The notes below the pieces were generated by a model, which ran no database searches, was not told where the DNA came from, and saw only the letters and a program-made list of their open reading frames with translations. A DNA stretch of 64,000 bases from Sphingomonadaceae bacterium (GTDB lineage: Bacteria > Pseudomonadota > Alphaproteobacteria > Sphingomonadales > Sphingomonadaceae). This document shows, piece after piece, positions 36,897-46,133 of the stretch. The first letter of the stretch is position 1, and the number at the start of each line of letters is the position of its first letter. The position numbers and the translations under genes are program-made. The DNA is taken from NCBI GenBank assembly GCA_947463325.1, contig CANHQT010000008.1, positions 20,116 to 84,115 of the forward strand, read 5' to 3'.

Positions 36897-37602
36897 GGTC
36901 GGTGCCGCAAAGCCGGTCCCAGAAACGGAAATAGAGGCCATAGTTGCAGCGATACTCCGCATGATGCCGTTCATGATGGCTGGCCGTTATCAGCCATTTT
37001 CCCAACGGCCCATGAACGAGCCAGCGCGGGAACACTTCCCACCCCATATGATTCGTTACGCCCATGAATGTCATGATGGCAAGCACCAGCCCAAGCACCG
37101 CGACATGGATGGGGATGACGAACACGAGTAGCGGCACGACGAGCGCGCCGGTCAGCGCCTCCCACGGGTGAAAGCTCATCGCCGCCCATGCGGTGGGCGG
37201 GCGGCTGTCATGATGGACGGCGTGCATCCGCCGGAACCACCAGGGCCGGTGCATCAGCCGGTGGGTCCAGTAAAACCATGTGTCATGGAGAAAGAGGTAA
37301 GCGAGCAGCGAGAGCGGCGCATACCAGAGCGGAAAGGCCGACCAGTCCGAATAGATGCGCGTCCACCCCAGCGACTGCCAGCCCCAGGCGACTAGCCCCG
37401 CAGGCACGCCATAGATGGCGGCGCTGGCGAGGCTCCACAGGATTTCCCGCCGCATCTGCGGTTCCAACCCCCGATACAGCCCCGGCCGCACCCGCGCGGT
37501 GAGCGCGGCAAACAGCCCCGACACGGCGAGATAGCGCACCCCAACAATCGCGGTCATGGCGAGCGCGGAAAGGATCGCGGGGAGGAGGAGGGGGGAGGTC
37601 AT
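36829..37602 (-). CDS. Fatty acid hydroxylase / sterol desaturase superfamily protein, second copy
   Basis: This 257-residue membrane protein carries the superfamily His clusters: HDTWFYWTHRLMHR, HAVHHDS and HHERHH, with about five hydrophobic segments. It is unrelated in close sequence to the copy at 12935. Carotenoid or lipid hydroxylation is possible. The last 25 residues (after GTDRG) look less conserved and overlap the DUF2141 gene. It is divergent from the M3 peptidase gene. Confidence 0.85.
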   Translation of the reverse strand: MTSPLLLPAILSALAMTAIVGVRYLAVSGLFAALTARVRPGLYRGLEPQMRREILWSLASAAIYGVPAGLVAWGWQSLGWTRIYSDWSAFPLWYAPLSLLAYLFLHDTWFYWTHRLMHRPWWFRRMHAVHHDSRPPTAWAAMSFHPWEALTGALVVPLLVFVIPIHVAVLGLVLAIMTFMGVTNHMGWEVFPRWLVHGPLGKWLITASHHERHHAEYRCNYGLYFRFWDRLCGTDRGLGHFGSGDAAGRVARDRKPA

Positions 37603-37772
37603 TGCGGCCCCTTTAGCGGAACGGTGGAGGGATCGCTACGTCCCCCCTAACCCCCTGTTGCCCGCCTCTGCCTCCGCCGTTAAGCATCGGGCCATCTCGG
37701 GACCGGCAATGGTCGGCCCTTGCATCCCCGCTTTGCGATTGCACCTTTGTTTTGGAAGAGGACATTCCCCCG

Positions 37773-39995
37773 ATGCGTTCACGCCATCTGATGCTGCTGG
37801 CTGGCACCAGCCTGCTTGCCGCCTATACCCCCGCCACCATAGCGAGCGAACCCATGGCCACTGTCGCTGCCGCCGCGCCGGCCCCTGCATCTGCCTCTGC
37901 CGCCGCCTCTGCTGCTGCGCCGGCTGCGACGCCGGCACCGGCCGGCAATATCCTGACCGCCGAATATACCGGACCCTATGGCGGCGTGCCGGCATGGGAC
38001 CAGATGACGCCGGAACTGTTCCCCGCCGCATTCACCGCCGCGATGGACGAGTGCCGCCGCGACGTGCAGGCGGTGCGTGACAACCCCGCCGAAGCAACGT
38101 TCGAGAATGTCCATGTCGCGATGATGCGGACCTGCGGCATGTTTGACCGGCTCTACAGCTATTGGGGTGTGCAGACATCCAACCTGTCCAGCCCGCGGGT
38201 GCGCGAGATCGAGGCGGAGTGGGAGCCGCGGCTGTCGGCTTTCTTTGATGAGCTGCGGCTCGATGACAAGCTCTTCCAGCGCTACAAATCGGTCTATGAC
38301 CGGCGCGCGAGCCTCGGCCTCGATGCGCAGCAGATGCGGATCGTGGAGCGGACCTACGAGGAATATGTGCGCAATGGCGCCAACCTCGACGCGGCGGGCA
38401 AGGCCCAGCTGACCGCGATCAACACCGAGCTGGCCGGGCTATTCTCCCAATTTTCCGCCAAGCTGCTCGCCGACGAGCAGACATTCACATTCGTGACCGA
38501 CGAAGCCGAGCTCGCCGGCCTGCCTGACAGTTTCAAGGCGAGCCTTGCCTCTGCCGCTGCGGCTGCTGGCCGGCCGGGCGAGTGGGCGATCAAGAACACG
38601 CGTTCCTCCGCCCAGCCGGTGCTGCAGTTCGCGCACAACCGGGCCCTGCGCGAGCGGGTGTGGCGCGCCTTCGTGAGCCGCGGCGACAATCCCGGCGACA
38701 GCAACACGGCAGCAACCGTCGCCCGTATCCTGGAGCTTCGGCAGCAGCGGGCAGCGTTGCTCGGGTTCGAGACGCACGCCCATTTCCGCATGTCCGACAC
38801 GATGGCGCAGGACCCCGACCGGGCGATGGATCTGATGATGCGGGTGTGGCGCCCCGCGGTCGCCCGCGTGCGCGAGGAAGTGGCCGACATGCAGGCCATC
38901 GCCGACGCCGAAGCGCAGGCCAATGGCACCGCGAGCATCACCATCGAGCCGTGGGATTACCGCTATTATGCGGAAAAGGTGCGCAAGGCGCGCTACGACC
39001 TGTCCGAAGAGGAAGTGAAGCCGTATCTGGAGCTGAACAACATGGTCAACGCCATGTTCTTCATGGCCGGCCAGCTTTATGACATGGCGTTCCGCGAGAA
39101 TACGGGGACGATCCCGGTGTTCGAGCCGAATGTCCGCACGTTCGAAGTGACCAACAGCCGCACCGGCGCGCACATCGGCGTATTCTATCTCGACAATTTC
39201 GCGCGGGACGGAAAGCGTTCCGGCGCGTGGATGACCACCTATCGCGACCAGCAGCGCATGGCCCCGGCCGCGACCCCGATCGCGTCAAACAACAACAATT
39301 TCACCCAAGGCGCCAATGGCGAGCCGACGCTGATCAGCCTCGACGATGCGACGACGCTGTTCCACGAATTCGGTCATGGCATCCACTTCCTGCTCTATGA
39401 CATCCATTATCCCGAGCTGGGCGGCGTGCCGCGCGACTTCGTGGAATATCCGAGCCAGGTGCATGAAAAGTGGCTGCTGACGCCGGAGATCCTCGACCGG
39501 TTCGCGCTGCATTATCGCACCGGTGAACCGATGCCGCAGGAATTGCGCCAGAAGATCCTCGACAGCGACAAGTTCAACCAGGGTTTTGCCACGGTCGAGT
39601 TCCTCGCCAGCGGCATTCTGGACATGATGCTGCACAACCGGTCAACGCCGGTGACCGACATCGCCGCGTTCGAGCGCGAGGCGCTGGCGGAACTGGGCAT
39701 GCCGCGCGAGATTGTGATGCGCCACCGCCTGCCGCAGTTCGGCCATCTGTTCAGTTCCGACGCCTATTCGGCGGGCTATTACAGCTATCTCTGGTCGGAA
39801 GTGATGGACGCCGACACCTGGGCCGCATTCACCGAAACCGGCAATGCGTGGGACCGGGCGACGGCCGACCGGTTCCGCACCCTGCTGCTGTCCACCGGCA
39901 ATGAGACCGACCGGGCCGAAGCATACCGCCAGTTCCGCGGCCGTGACCCGGATGTCGCGGCGCTACTGCGCAGCCGGGGTTTCCCGACGGAATGA
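37773..39995 (+). CDS. M3 family metallopeptidase, exported
   Basis: This 740-residue zinc oligopeptidase is of the peptidyl-dipeptidase Dcp / oligopeptidase A type. A signal peptide (LMLLAGTSLLAAYTPATIA) is followed by an Ala/Pro-rich stretch of about 40 residues and the helical M3 fold; the zinc motif HEFGH is near residue 530, and SNNNNFTQ lies before it. The exported position suggests periplasmic degradation of short peptides, unlike cytoplasmic OpdA. I chose the ATG at 37773, preceded by GGAAGAGGA. A second gene follows 17 bases after its stop. Confidence 0.92.
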   Translation: MRSRHLMLLAGTSLLAAYTPATIASEPMATVAAAAPAPASASAAASAAAPAATPAPAGNILTAEYTGPYGGVPAWDQMTPELFPAAFTAAMDECRRDVQAVRDNPAEATFENVHVAMMRTCGMFDRLYSYWGVQTSNLSSPRVREIEAEWEPRLSAFFDELRLDDKLFQRYKSVYDRRASLGLDAQQMRIVERTYEEYVRNGANLDAAGKAQLTAINTELAGLFSQFSAKLLADEQTFTFVTDEAELAGLPDSFKASLASAAAAAGRPGEWAIKNTRSSAQPVLQFAHNRALRERVWRAFVSRGDNPGDSNTAATVARILELRQQRAALLGFETHAHFRMSDTMAQDPDRAMDLMMRVWRPAVARVREEVADMQAIADAEAQANGTASITIEPWDYRYYAEKVRKARYDLSEEEVKPYLELNNMVNAMFFMAGQLYDMAFRENTGTIPVFEPNVRTFEVTNSRTGAHIGVFYLDNFARDGKRSGAWMTTYRDQQRMAPAATPIASNNNNFTQGANGEPTLISLDDATTLFHEFGHGIHFLLYDIHYPELGGVPRDFVEYPSQVHEKWLLTPEILDRFALHYRTGEPMPQELRQKILDSDKFNQGFATVEFLASGILDMMLHNRSTPVTDIAAFEREALAELGMPREIVMRHRLPQFGHLFSSDAYSAGYYSYLWSEVMDADTWAAFTETGNAWDRATADRFRTLLLSTGNETDRAEAYRQFRGRDPDVAALLRSRGFPTE

Positions 39996-40012
39996 CGAAA
40001 GAGGGGACGGCG

Positions 40013-40915
40013 ATGAAAGCCCTGCGCACGCCCGACGAGGCCTTTGCCGCCGTCCCCGATTTTGATTTTCCGGTCGCCTATGTCGATGATCTGCCCGGCT
40101 ATGCGGGCCTGCGCATGGCGCGGATCGACGCGGGGCCGGCAGATGCGCCGCGCACCTTCCTGTGCCTCCACGGCGAGCCGAGCTGGTCATTCCTCTATCG
40201 CCGGATGATCCCGCATTTCCTGAACGCAGGCGCGCGGGTGGTGGCGCCCGACCTGTTCGGGTTCGGCCGGTCGGACAAGCCGGTGGAGCAAAGCGACTAT
40301 AGTTTCAGCTTTCACCGCAACGCGTTGCTCGCGCTGGTCGAGCGGCTCGACCTTAGCAACATCACACTGGTGGTGCAGGACTGGGGCGGCCTGATCGGCC
40401 TGACGCTGCCGGTCGATCCCGCATTTCGCAAGCGGCTGTCCCGCCTGATCGTCATGAACACCACGCTCGCCACCGGGCAGACGCCGGGGCCGGGCTTTGA
40501 TGCCTGGAAAGCCTATGCCCTGCGGACGCCCGACCTGCCGGTCGGCGCGCTGATCGCACGCGGCACCCCGCATCTGACACCGGCCGAGATCGCCGCCTAT
40601 GACGCGCCCTATCCGTCAGCCGAGTACAAGGCGGGCGCGCAGATATTCCCGGCGCTGGTGCCGGTGACGCCGGACATGGAAGGCGCGGACATCAGCCGCG
40701 CGGCCGCAAACTTCTGGTCAAACGAGTGGGACGGCCCCAGTTTCATGGCGGTGGGCATGGCCGACCCTGTGCTCGGCCCGCCGGTGATGGCGGCGCTGAG
40801 GCGCGTGATCCGCGGCTGCCCGCCCCCGATGGAAATCGAAGGCGGCGGGCATTTCGTGCAGGAATGGGGCGATGTGATCGCGCCAGCCGCGCTGCGCCAT
40901 TTCGGGGATATTTGA
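40013..40915 (+). CDS. Haloalkane dehalogenase (HLD-I type)
   Basis: This 300-residue alpha/beta-hydrolase should cleave the carbon-halogen bond of haloalkanes to alcohols. It shows the nucleophile Asp123 in VVQDWGG, the acid Asp251 in GMADPVLGP and the base His280 in GGHFVQEWG, the arrangement of the DhlA subfamily (HLD-I), together with HGEPSWSFLYRR (oxyanion region). I chose the ATG at 40013 because GAGGGGACGG lies upstream; an ATG overlapping the M3 stop is 7 codons earlier. It is on the same strand as the peptidase, but a functional link is not obvious. Confidence 0.88.
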   Translation: MKALRTPDEAFAAVPDFDFPVAYVDDLPGYAGLRMARIDAGPADAPRTFLCLHGEPSWSFLYRRMIPHFLNAGARVVAPDLFGFGRSDKPVEQSDYSFSFHRNALLALVERLDLSNITLVVQDWGGLIGLTLPVDPAFRKRLSRLIVMNTTLATGQTPGPGFDAWKAYALRTPDLPVGALIARGTPHLTPAEIAAYDAPYPSAEYKAGAQIFPALVPVTPDMEGADISRAAANFWSNEWDGPSFMAVGMADPVLGPPVMAALRRVIRGCPPPMEIEGGGHFVQEWGDVIAPAALRHFGDI

Positions 40916-40932
40916 ACGCGGCGGAGCCAATC

Positions 40933-40969
40933 TTGACTCCCCCCTGAAACGATATAATTATGATATCGT
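40933..40969 (+). promoter_or_regulatory. Promoter with 7-bp palindrome before the SPFH operon
   Basis: A TTGACT -35-like box at 40933 is followed by TATAAT at 40953 (14 bases, short) or AATTAT at 40956 (17 bases). Overlapping it, ACGATAT (40949-40955) and ATATCGT (40963-40969) form a perfect 7-base inverted repeat with a 7-base spacer, a likely operator for an unknown repressor of the operon. A good ribosome-binding GGGGAGGAG follows before the ATG at 40988. Confidence 0.55.
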
Positions 40970-40987
40970 ATTTAAGGGGAGGAGCAG

Positions 40988-41887
40988 ATGACCGAATCCA
41001 CGCAGGCGCTTAACCGCAGCCGCGAAGTGCGCGCCGCGACCGCGAGCGGTTATGCCATGTTGTTCGTCGGGCTGTTGCTGGTGCTGCTGGCCATCTGGGC
41101 CGCCGTCACCAACATCACCGGCGATGAAGCCGGCTGGAGATGGGGCCTGTTCGGCGCCAGCGCCTTTCTCGGCACGCTGATCCTCTCCGGTTTCTACATG
41201 ATCAACCCCAATGAGGCGGCGGCGATCCAGCTGTTCGGCAGCTACAAGGGCACCGACCGCACCGAGGGGCTGCGCTGGGTGCTGCCCTGGCTGACGCGTA
41301 CCAAGATCGCGGTGCGCGCGAACAACGTCATTTCCCAGCAGATCAAGGTCAACGACCTGCGCGGCAACCCGATCGAGATCGCCTGCCAGGTGGTATGGCG
41401 CGTGACGGACACGGCGCAGGCATTGTTCGATGTCGAGGATTACAAGGAATTTGTGATGGCGCAGATCGAAGCAGCGGTGCGATCGATCGGGTCACGCTAT
41501 CCCTATGACGACATCGAGCACAAGGAAGTGACGCTGCGCGGCAACCATGACGAGGTTGGTGTCGAGCTGCGTGCGGCGCTGATCGAGCGGCTGGCAGTGG
41601 CGGGCATCACGGTCGACGAATGCGGCCTCACCCACCTCGCCTACGCGCCGGAAATCGCGGGTGCCATGCTGCGCCGCCAACAGGCCGAGGCGGTGATAGC
41701 CGCGCGCAAGAAGCTGGTCGAAGGCGCGGTGACGATGGTCGAGATGGCGCTGACCCAGCTGTCCGAAAAGAAGGTGGTGGAGCTGGATGACGAGCGACGC
41801 GCGGCGATGGTTTCCAACCTGATGGTGGTGCTGTGCGGCGAGCGTGACACCCAGCCGGTGGTCAACGCGGGCACGCTGTACCAGTAA
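40988..41887 (+). CDS. SPFH domain-containing membrane protein
   Basis: This 299-residue protein has two N-terminal membrane segments (about residues 22-44 and 52-70) and then an SPFH/Band-7 domain with EAAAIQLFGSYKGTDRTEGL and IEACQVVWRVTD-type strands, ending in a coiled-coil-like ARKKLVEGAVTMVEMALTQL region. SPFH proteins oligomerise in the membrane as scaffolds or stress-response complexes. It starts the operon that continues with the Arc-like and small membrane protein genes. Confidence 0.85.
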   Translation: MTESTQALNRSREVRAATASGYAMLFVGLLLVLLAIWAAVTNITGDEAGWRWGLFGASAFLGTLILSGFYMINPNEAAAIQLFGSYKGTDRTEGLRWVLPWLTRTKIAVRANNVISQQIKVNDLRGNPIEIACQVVWRVTDTAQALFDVEDYKEFVMAQIEAAVRSIGSRYPYDDIEHKEVTLRGNHDEVGVELRAALIERLAVAGITVDECGLTHLAYAPEIAGAMLRRQQAEAVIAARKKLVEGAVTMVEMALTQLSEKKVVELDDERRAAMVSNLMVVLCGERDTQPVVNAGTLYQ

Positions 41888-41893
41888 GCCATC

Positions 41894-42115
41894 ATGCCCG
41901 CGCCGCCCCGCAAGCCCTTTCCGCTCCGGCTCGACCCCGCGCTCCACGCGGCGGTCGAGCGGGCGGCGGCGGCGGACCTGAGGAGCGTCAATGCCGAGAT
42001 CGAGATGCTGCTGCGCGAGGCGCTGGCACGACGGAGCGTAAAGGTGCCGGTGAGCGAGACGCCGAAGCGCGGGCGGCCGCCGGCCGACATGAAGGAAGGG
42101 ACTGACAATGGGTAA
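41894..42115 (+). CDS. Arc family ribbon-helix-helix DNA-binding protein
   Basis: This 73-residue protein has an Arc/RHH fold: the strand [19 protein letters not shown] and the helix [15 protein letters not shown]. Such proteins bind DNA as dimers and may repress their own operon or act as an antitoxin; here the partner in position is the SPFH gene six bases upstream and a small membrane protein gene overlapping its end. The palindrome upstream of the operon is a candidate binding site. Confidence 0.85.
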   Translation: MPAPPRKPFPLRLDPALHAAVERAAAADLRSVNAEIEMLLREALARRSVKVPVSETPKRGRPPADMKEGTDNG

Positions 42116-42461
42116 GGCGCAAAAGCCTTTCATCGCCTACCGGTCTGGCCGGTGGAACCTCAAGATTGTACCGCGCAACGCGGCTGGCTGGCGGGCGCTG
42201 ATCATCTGGACCGTAATGGTGCTGCCGCCAACCGTACTGCTGGGTACCTATCTTACGACCAAACCTGCAATGCCCGAGACCATCGCGGCGCACATAGCCT
42301 ATATCCTTTTCCTCGGAGGCTGGTCAGTCGCGATGATCCGGTGGATGCTGGCGCGATCCGAGCGCGTCGACCTCGACGAACTGCTGGCAATCAAGCACGA
42401 GCAGGATCGATCCAAGCAGCGGCGCGGCGGGCGGCCGCCGGCGTCAGGCGGGGAATCCTGA
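42108..42461 (+). CDS. Hypothetical small membrane protein of the SPFH operon
   Basis: I do not recognise a family for this 117-residue protein. It has two hydrophobic segments (about residues 29-48, [20 protein letters not shown], and 60-80) and a basic C-terminus rich in Arg and Gly. It overlaps the Arc-like gene by 8 bases and the convergent histone-deacetylase-like gene by 18 bases, and is the third gene of the SPFH operon. Confidence 0.7.
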   Translation: MGKAQKPFIAYRSGRWNLKIVPRNAAGWRALIIWTVMVLPPTVLLGTYLTTKPAMPETIAAHIAYILFLGGWSVAMIRWMLARSERVDLDELLAIKHEQDRSKQRRGGRPPASGGES

Positions 42462-43457
42462 CAAGAGGCTGCCCAAGTTGGCGCCGAGCGCATCGACCGC
42501 ATAGCCGCCCTCCATCAGGATGAGCGTGGGCAGGCCGAGGGCGGCGATATCCTGTGCCAGAAGGCGATAGTCCGCCGTTTCGAGCGCGAAGTGCGAAATC
42601 GGATCGCCGACGAAAGTGTCGGCCCCGAAGCTGAGCAGGATGATGTCCGCGCCCCATGCCGATATCGCCGCCAGCGCCCGGGCCAGGGCCGGGCGATAGG
42701 TGGCGAGCGTGGTTCCTTGCGGCAGCGGCAGGTTGATGGTCGCGCCAGCCCCTTCGCCCTCACCCTCCTCATCCGCATGGCCCCAGTAGAAGGGATAATC
42801 GCGCACCGGATCGGCATGGATGGAGACGAACAGCGGGTTGGCGCTGCCGTAGAAGATATCCTGCGTGCCGTTGCCATGATGATAGTCGATATCGAGGATC
42901 GCGACCCGGCGTCCCGCATCGACCGCCGCTTGCGCCGCGATGGCGGCATTGTTGAGGTAGCAATAGCCGCCGAAATAATCGCGCCCGGCATGGTGGCCGG
43001 GCGGGCGGCAGAGCGCGAGGGTGGTGCGCGCGTCCCCCGCCAGCAAGGGCGCGAGCGCGCTCAGTGCGACTTGCGCATTGGCATAGGCTGCATCCCAGGT
43101 GCCGGCCGCGATCGGGGTTGCCATATCATAGGCGTGGGCACCAATCCGCGCATCAATCCGTTCGAGCGCGAGCGGCCTGCGCCCGACAATCGGAAAGACA
43201 TAGGGGAAGACATCACCCGGCCAGCCCGCCGCCTGCCAGTCGGCATGGGCGTTGCGCAGGAAATCGACATAGGCCGCATCATGCACGGCGAGGATCGGGG
43301 CGAGGCCATGATCATCCGGCGCCTCTGTATCCGGCACAGCGCAGAGCAGCGCATCAACGCGTGACTGGGTGTCTGCAGTGGGCACGAAAGCGCCGTTGTG
43401 AAGCTCCACGGCGGGCGCGTGAGCGCGCTGTGCGGGATCGAACCATGTCCTGATCAT
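42444..43457 (-). CDS. Histone deacetylase family protein (acetylpolyamine amidohydrolase-like)
   Basis: This 337-residue zinc-dependent deacetylase shows the family blocks RPPGHHAG, DIDYHHGNGTQDIFY with the zinc-binding Asp and His, and SFGADTFVGDP with the second Asp, plus a GGY near the C-terminus. Bacterial members deacetylate acetylpolyamines or other small acetyl amides. It is cytoplasmic, with no signal peptide. I chose the ATG at 43457 because the family begins with an N-terminal strand of this kind; the frame is open upstream to 43586. It is convergent with the SPFH operon. Confidence 0.9.
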   Translation of the reverse strand: MIRTWFDPAQRAHAPAVELHNGAFVPTADTQSRVDALLCAVPDTEAPDDHGLAPILAVHDAAYVDFLRNAHADWQAAGWPGDVFPYVFPIVGRRPLALERIDARIGAHAYDMATPIAAGTWDAAYANAQVALSALAPLLAGDARTTLALCRPPGHHAGRDYFGGYCYLNNAAIAAQAAVDAGRRVAILDIDYHHGNGTQDIFYGSANPLFVSIHADPVRDYPFYWGHADEEGEGEGAGATINLPLPQGTTLATYRPALARALAAISAWGADIILLSFGADTFVGDPISHFALETADYRLLAQDIAALGLPTLILMEGGYAVDALGANLGSLLSGFPA

Positions 43458-43573
43458 GGAGCAGAGATAACCATTTGGCGCACCGCCATAAAGCGCTTTG
43501 CCGCATTGATGCGAATGGATGCCGCAGGGCTGTTGCCCGCGATTCGCAACACCGCTAGAGCCTGATATCAACC

Positions 43574-44242
43574 ATGACAGCACCACAGCCCGTCCGCATC
43601 GCTCCTTCCATTCTTTCCGCCGATTTCGCGCGGCTTGGCGAGGAGGTTCGCGCCATCGATGCCGCGGGCGCCGACTGGATCCACATCGACGTGATGGACG
43701 GCCATTTCGTGCCCAACATCACCATTGGCCCTGCGGTGGTGAAGGCGTTGCGCCCGCACAGCGCCAAGCCGTTTGACGTCCATCTGATGATCGCGCCGGT
43801 CGACCCCTATCTGGAGGCCTTTGCCGAAGCAGGTGCGGACATCATCTCCTTTCACCCCGAAGCCGGGCCGCACGCGCACCGCACCGTCCAGTCGATCAAG
43901 GCGCTGGGCAAGAAGGCGGGCATTGTGCTGAACCCCGCGACCCCGGCCAAGATGATCGATTACCTGATCGAGGAAGTCGACCTGGTCCTCATCATGAGCG
44001 TCAATCCGGGGTTCGGCGGGCAGAGCTTCATCGACAGCCAGCTGCGCAAGATTTCGGCCGTGCGGACGATGATCGACAAGAGCGGGCGCGACATCAGGCT
44101 GGAGGTCGACGGCGGCATCGATGCACGCACCGCACCGATGGCCATTGCGGCAGGCGCGGATGTGCTGGTCGCCGGATCCGCGAGCTTCAAAGGCGGGCCT
44201 GACCATTATGCCGCCAATATCGCGGGGCTGCGCCGGGCATGA
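43574..44242 (+). CDS. rpe: Ribulose-phosphate 3-epimerase
   Basis: This TIM-barrel enzyme of 222 residues interconverts ribulose 5-phosphate and xylulose 5-phosphate in the pentose phosphate pathway. The metal-binding blocks are [24 protein letters not shown] and EVDGGIDA. It is 4 bases overlapping with the heparinase II/III gene downstream. Confidence 0.96.
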   Translation: MTAPQPVRIAPSILSADFARLGEEVRAIDAAGADWIHIDVMDGHFVPNITIGPAVVKALRPHSAKPFDVHLMIAPVDPYLEAFAEAGADIISFHPEAGPHAHRTVQSIKALGKKAGIVLNPATPAKMIDYLIEEVDLVLIMSVNPGFGGQSFIDSQLRKISAVRTMIDKSGRDIRLEVDGGIDARTAPMAIAAGADVLVAGSASFKGGPDHYAANIAGLRRA

Positions 44243-46053
44243 ACGCAGGACCCCATCTTGTGCCGCCCGCGCGCGGCCTGGACGGACAGGAGCCGGCGCC
44301 GCCGCGCATGGGGATGCGCGACATCGAGCCGGTTTCCGAAGAAGCGCCTGACACCATCGAAACCGGCAAGCGGCTGATCCGCCTGTCCGATGATCGCGGG
44401 GCGAGCCTGACCGATCGCATTGCGGCGCGATTCTATCGCCTGACCTGGCGCACCCCGCTCCATGCGCTGCGCCTGAAAGGGCGTTTCCCGCTGAAGCTGC
44501 TGGGCGTTCCCGAAGACCCGATCCCCGGCGATCCGGCCGCGGGCAAGGCCCTGCGCGCCGGGCATTTCCTGTTCCGCGGGCTCAAGCAGCCGACAGCGCG
44601 GCTCGATTTCGGCAACATGCCGGTGCCACCCGCCTTCGCCGATTACATCCACAGCTTTGCCTGGCTGCGCGATCTGGCCGCAGCGGGTACGCGGCAAGAT
44701 GTCGCGCCGATTGCCGAGGCCCTGCAGCGCCGCTGGCTCGACGCGCATGACGAGTTGATCAGCGAGCCGGCATGGCGGCCCGACAATGCCGGATGGCGCA
44801 TCCTGTTCTGGCTGGCCTATGCGCCCGCGCTGCTCGGCAGCGATGATATCGTCCACCGGTCACGCACGCTGAACGCCGTGGCGCGCACGGCCCGCCACCT
44901 CGACCGGACAGCCGATAGCGCGCGCGCCGGCGTGCCGCAGCTGGTTGCCTGGGCGGGTGTCGTCGCGGCCGGCCTGGCGCTGCCGGGCGGAGAGCCGCGC
45001 CGCGCCTTTGGCGAAGCCGGGCTGCGCAACGCCCTGCTGACCTGTTTCTATGCCGATGGCGGAACGATCAGCCGCGCACCCGCCATGCAGGCGGATGCCA
45101 TCGCCATCCTGTCCATGCTGTCCCGCGTCTATGCGCTGCGCCGGATCGAAACGCCGGCGTGGATCAACGAGACATTGGCAGTCGCTGTCCCCGCACTCAC
45201 CGGCCTGATGCATGGCGACGGCGGCCTGGGTAGCTGGCAGGGCAGCGGCGCAACCTCACCCGAAAAAGTGCAGGCCGTTATCGCCGCGAGCGGGGTGCGC
45301 TCGCGCCCGCTGCGCCAGGCCCGCGACTGGGGCTATCAGCGTCTGACCGCAGGCCGGGCGCTGCTGCAAGTCGATGCCGCTCCGCCACCGATCGCGCGCG
45401 CGACCGATGCCGGGTGCGCATCCACCCTCGCCATCGAATTTTCGGACGGGCCACATCGCATCATCGTCAATTGCGGTGGCGCGGCGCTGGCGGGCGCGCT
45501 GATCCCCGGAGAGCTGGCCCGCGGCCTCAGAACCACCGCCGCCCATTCGACGCTGACACTGGATGACCAGAACAGCACCGCGATCCTGCCCGATGGCACG
45601 CTCGGCAAGGGCGTGACCGAAGTCGAGGTCGAGCGGCGCGAGATCGAGGGCGGCAGCCGCATCGAAGTGAGCCATGACGGCTATGTGAAGCGGCATGGTT
45701 TTCTGCACCGCCGCCTGCTGATCCTCGCCAGTTCCGGGCATGAATTGCGCGGCGAGGACATGCTGTTGCCCAAGGGGCGCAAGCGCCGCACCGATGGCCT
45801 GCCCTTTGCCATCCGTTTCCACCTCGGCCCCGACGTGGAGCCGAGCATGACCGCCGACGGTCAGGCCGTGCTGCTGCGGCTCAGCGGCGGCGCGCTGTGG
45901 CAATTGCGCTGCGCGGGCGCGAGCGTGCGCATCGACGACAGCCTGTGGGTCGATGGCGAAGGACGCCCGACCCCGGCGTATCAGATCGAGCTGTCCGGCA
46001 CGGTTCCGGCCGGTGGCGCCAGCGTCGGCTGGCTGCTGCGGATGATCGGCTGA
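44239..46053 (+). CDS. Heparinase II/III family protein
   Basis: This 604-residue protein has an alpha/alpha-toroid N-terminal domain and a C-terminal beta-sandwich of the heparinase II/III (PL) type. It contains SFAWLRDLA in the N-terminal half and [12 protein letters not shown] at the start of the beta domain, the family's usual landmark. No signal peptide is seen. Despite the name, many sphingomonad homologues have unassigned function. It overlaps rpe by 4 bases and is followed by purH after 80 bases. Confidence 0.85.
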   Translation: MNAGPHLVPPARGLDGQEPAPPRMGMRDIEPVSEEAPDTIETGKRLIRLSDDRGASLTDRIAARFYRLTWRTPLHALRLKGRFPLKLLGVPEDPIPGDPAAGKALRAGHFLFRGLKQPTARLDFGNMPVPPAFADYIHSFAWLRDLAAAGTRQDVAPIAEALQRRWLDAHDELISEPAWRPDNAGWRILFWLAYAPALLGSDDIVHRSRTLNAVARTARHLDRTADSARAGVPQLVAWAGVVAAGLALPGGEPRRAFGEAGLRNALLTCFYADGGTISRAPAMQADAIAILSMLSRVYALRRIETPAWINETLAVAVPALTGLMHGDGGLGSWQGSGATSPEKVQAVIAASGVRSRPLRQARDWGYQRLTAGRALLQVDAAPPPIARATDAGCASTLAIEFSDGPHRIIVNCGGAALAGALIPGELARGLRTTAAHSTLTLDDQNSTAILPDGTLGKGVTEVEVERREIEGGSRIEVSHDGYVKRHGFLHRRLLILASSGHELRGEDMLLPKGRKRRTDGLPFAIRFHLGPDVEPSMTADGQAVLLRLSGGALWQLRCAGASVRIDDSLWVDGEGRPTPAYQIELSGTVPAGGASVGWLLRMIG

Positions 46054-46133
46054 AATTCTCGCAACGCTGGCTTGTGACAAGCACCGCCATTGCCTAACGG
46101 GCAGCCCATCACGCTCCCCGGGGAAAGCCTGCC

